Shown piece after piece: positions 4,580-5,107 of a stretch of DNA of 5,107 nt. The DNA lies in the NCBI GenBank assembly GCA_947448105.1, contig CANFNE010000185.1, positions 1 through 5,107 on the forward strand, given 5' to 3'. Source of the stretch: Burkholderiales bacterium (lineage in GTDB: Bacteria; Pseudomonadota; Gammaproteobacteria; Burkholderiales; Burkholderiaceae_C). The notes beneath the pieces are model-generated. The model made no database searches. It worked only from the letters and a program-made list of their open reading frames with translations, and was not told the DNA's origin. A program made the position numbers and the translations under genes. The stretch's first letter is position 1, and every line of letters starts with the position of its first letter.

Positions 4580-5107
4580 ATGTTGAAAATGAAAGGTAGA
4601 GGTGTAACACTGTAACGCGGCGACAAGTGCTTTGACGCAGCAGTTTTGGACACCAGTTTTAACGCACGCGACCCGGGCCGGCGGCCTGCAATCCTGGTGC
4701 AAGCCAACGACGTCGGCGATGTCATTGCCGGAGTCAACCAAGCGCGTGAAAACGGACTCAAAGTCACCGTGTGTTCAGGCGGCCACAGCTGGTCGCAAAA
4801 CCATATCCGCGAAGGGTGCTTGCTGATCGACATGTCACGCTTGCGCAGCATCGAAGTCAACACCGCCAACCAAACTGCGACTATCGGCCCGGGCTGCCAT
4901 TCGGGCGACCTGAACGCAGTGCTCGCCAAGCAAGGGCTATTCTTTCCAGTGGCCCACGCTTACACCGTGGGCATGGGTGGCTTCTTGCTACAAGGCGGCT
5001 TTGGCTGGAACAGCCGCACAATGGGGCTAGGCTGCGAAAATCTGCGGGGCATTGACGTAGTGCTTGCCGATGGCAGCCTGGTGCACGCGAGCGCTAACGA
5101 AAATACC
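4580..5107 (+). pseudogene. FAD-binding oxidoreductase (PCMH / berberine-bridge type), interrupted by TAA at codon 12, runs off right edge
   Basis: From 4616 to the window end, 164 codons read as the N-terminal FAD-binding domain of a flavin-dependent oxidoreductase of the vanillyl-alcohol-oxidase/PCMH superfamily. Seen: VQANDVGDVIAGVNQARENG, then CSGGHSW, where His69 (numbered from the ATG and counting the stop codon) is the residue that usually carries covalent FAD, then IGPGCHSGDLNAVL, then YTVGMGGFLLQGGFGWNSR. The position of the second, cysteinyl FAD link of berberine-bridge enzymes is Ala here, so a single link is expected. A ribosome binding site and ATG (4580) start MLKMKGRGVTL, then TAA (4613-4615), then RGDKCFDAAV in the same frame. 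The two parts join into a natural N-terminus, so a nonsense mutation (for example CAA to TAA) is the simplest reading. TTG at 4646 is the next possible start and has no ribosome binding site. Sequencing error is possible. The substrate is unknown. Confidence 0.7.

Noticed and set aside
4600..4618. Small insertion as the cause of the TAA, suggested by the GTAAC direct repeat (GTAACACTGTAAC)
   Set aside because: Removing the 8-base repeat unit would put the upstream ATG out of frame with the FAD domain, so a point change fits better.
4561..4929. 122-codon minus-strand open frame
   Set aside because: It is antisense to the FAD-binding domain, which carries clear family motifs on the plus strand.

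Overview
The window reads as a piece of a high-GC betaproteobacterial chromosome. The coding style, a PhaF/PhaI-type phasin and a DUF2505 protein suggest Burkholderiales, perhaps Comamonadaceae such as Rhodoferax or Polaromonas. That placement is inferred from protein character, not from a marker gene. Genes are GC-rich, while the spaces that appear to hold promoters are clearly AT-rich.

Layout: (1) 1-285, minus strand: N-terminal 95 codons of a SulP-family anion transporter, running off the left edge. (2) 286-438: divergent promoter region. (3) 439-3339, plus strand: three tightly packed genes that look like one operon. They encode an MGAT/TMEM68-like lipid acyltransferase with an added basic Ala/Lys/Pro tail, a DUF2505 protein of the SRPBCC (START-like) fold, and a cytoplasmic type-B carboxylesterase. 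(4) 3340-3495: promoter region with nested palindromes. (5) 3496-4026, plus: a PhaF/PhaI-type phasin with a histone-H1-like basic tail. (6) 4027-4579: about 550 bases with no intact gene. It holds a hairpin after the phasin, a minus-strand open stretch whose end resembles the C-terminus of an IS3-family transposase, a long nested inverted repeat, and an AT-rich promoter-like segment. (7) 4580-5107, plus: start of an FAD-binding (PCMH/berberine-bridge type) oxidoreductase running off the right edge. Its reading frame is broken by a TAA at codon 12, directly after a good ribosome binding site and ATG.

The four central genes share a lipid theme: acyl transfer, a hydrophobic-ligand-binding fold, ester hydrolysis and a storage-granule coat protein. 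A joint role in storage lipid or polyhydroxyalkanoate metabolism is a reasonable hypothesis but is not shown by the sequence. The clearest anomaly is the nonsense codon in the FAD oxidoreductase. I see no tRNA, rRNA, CRISPR array or intact mobile element, and no convincing wholly new system.
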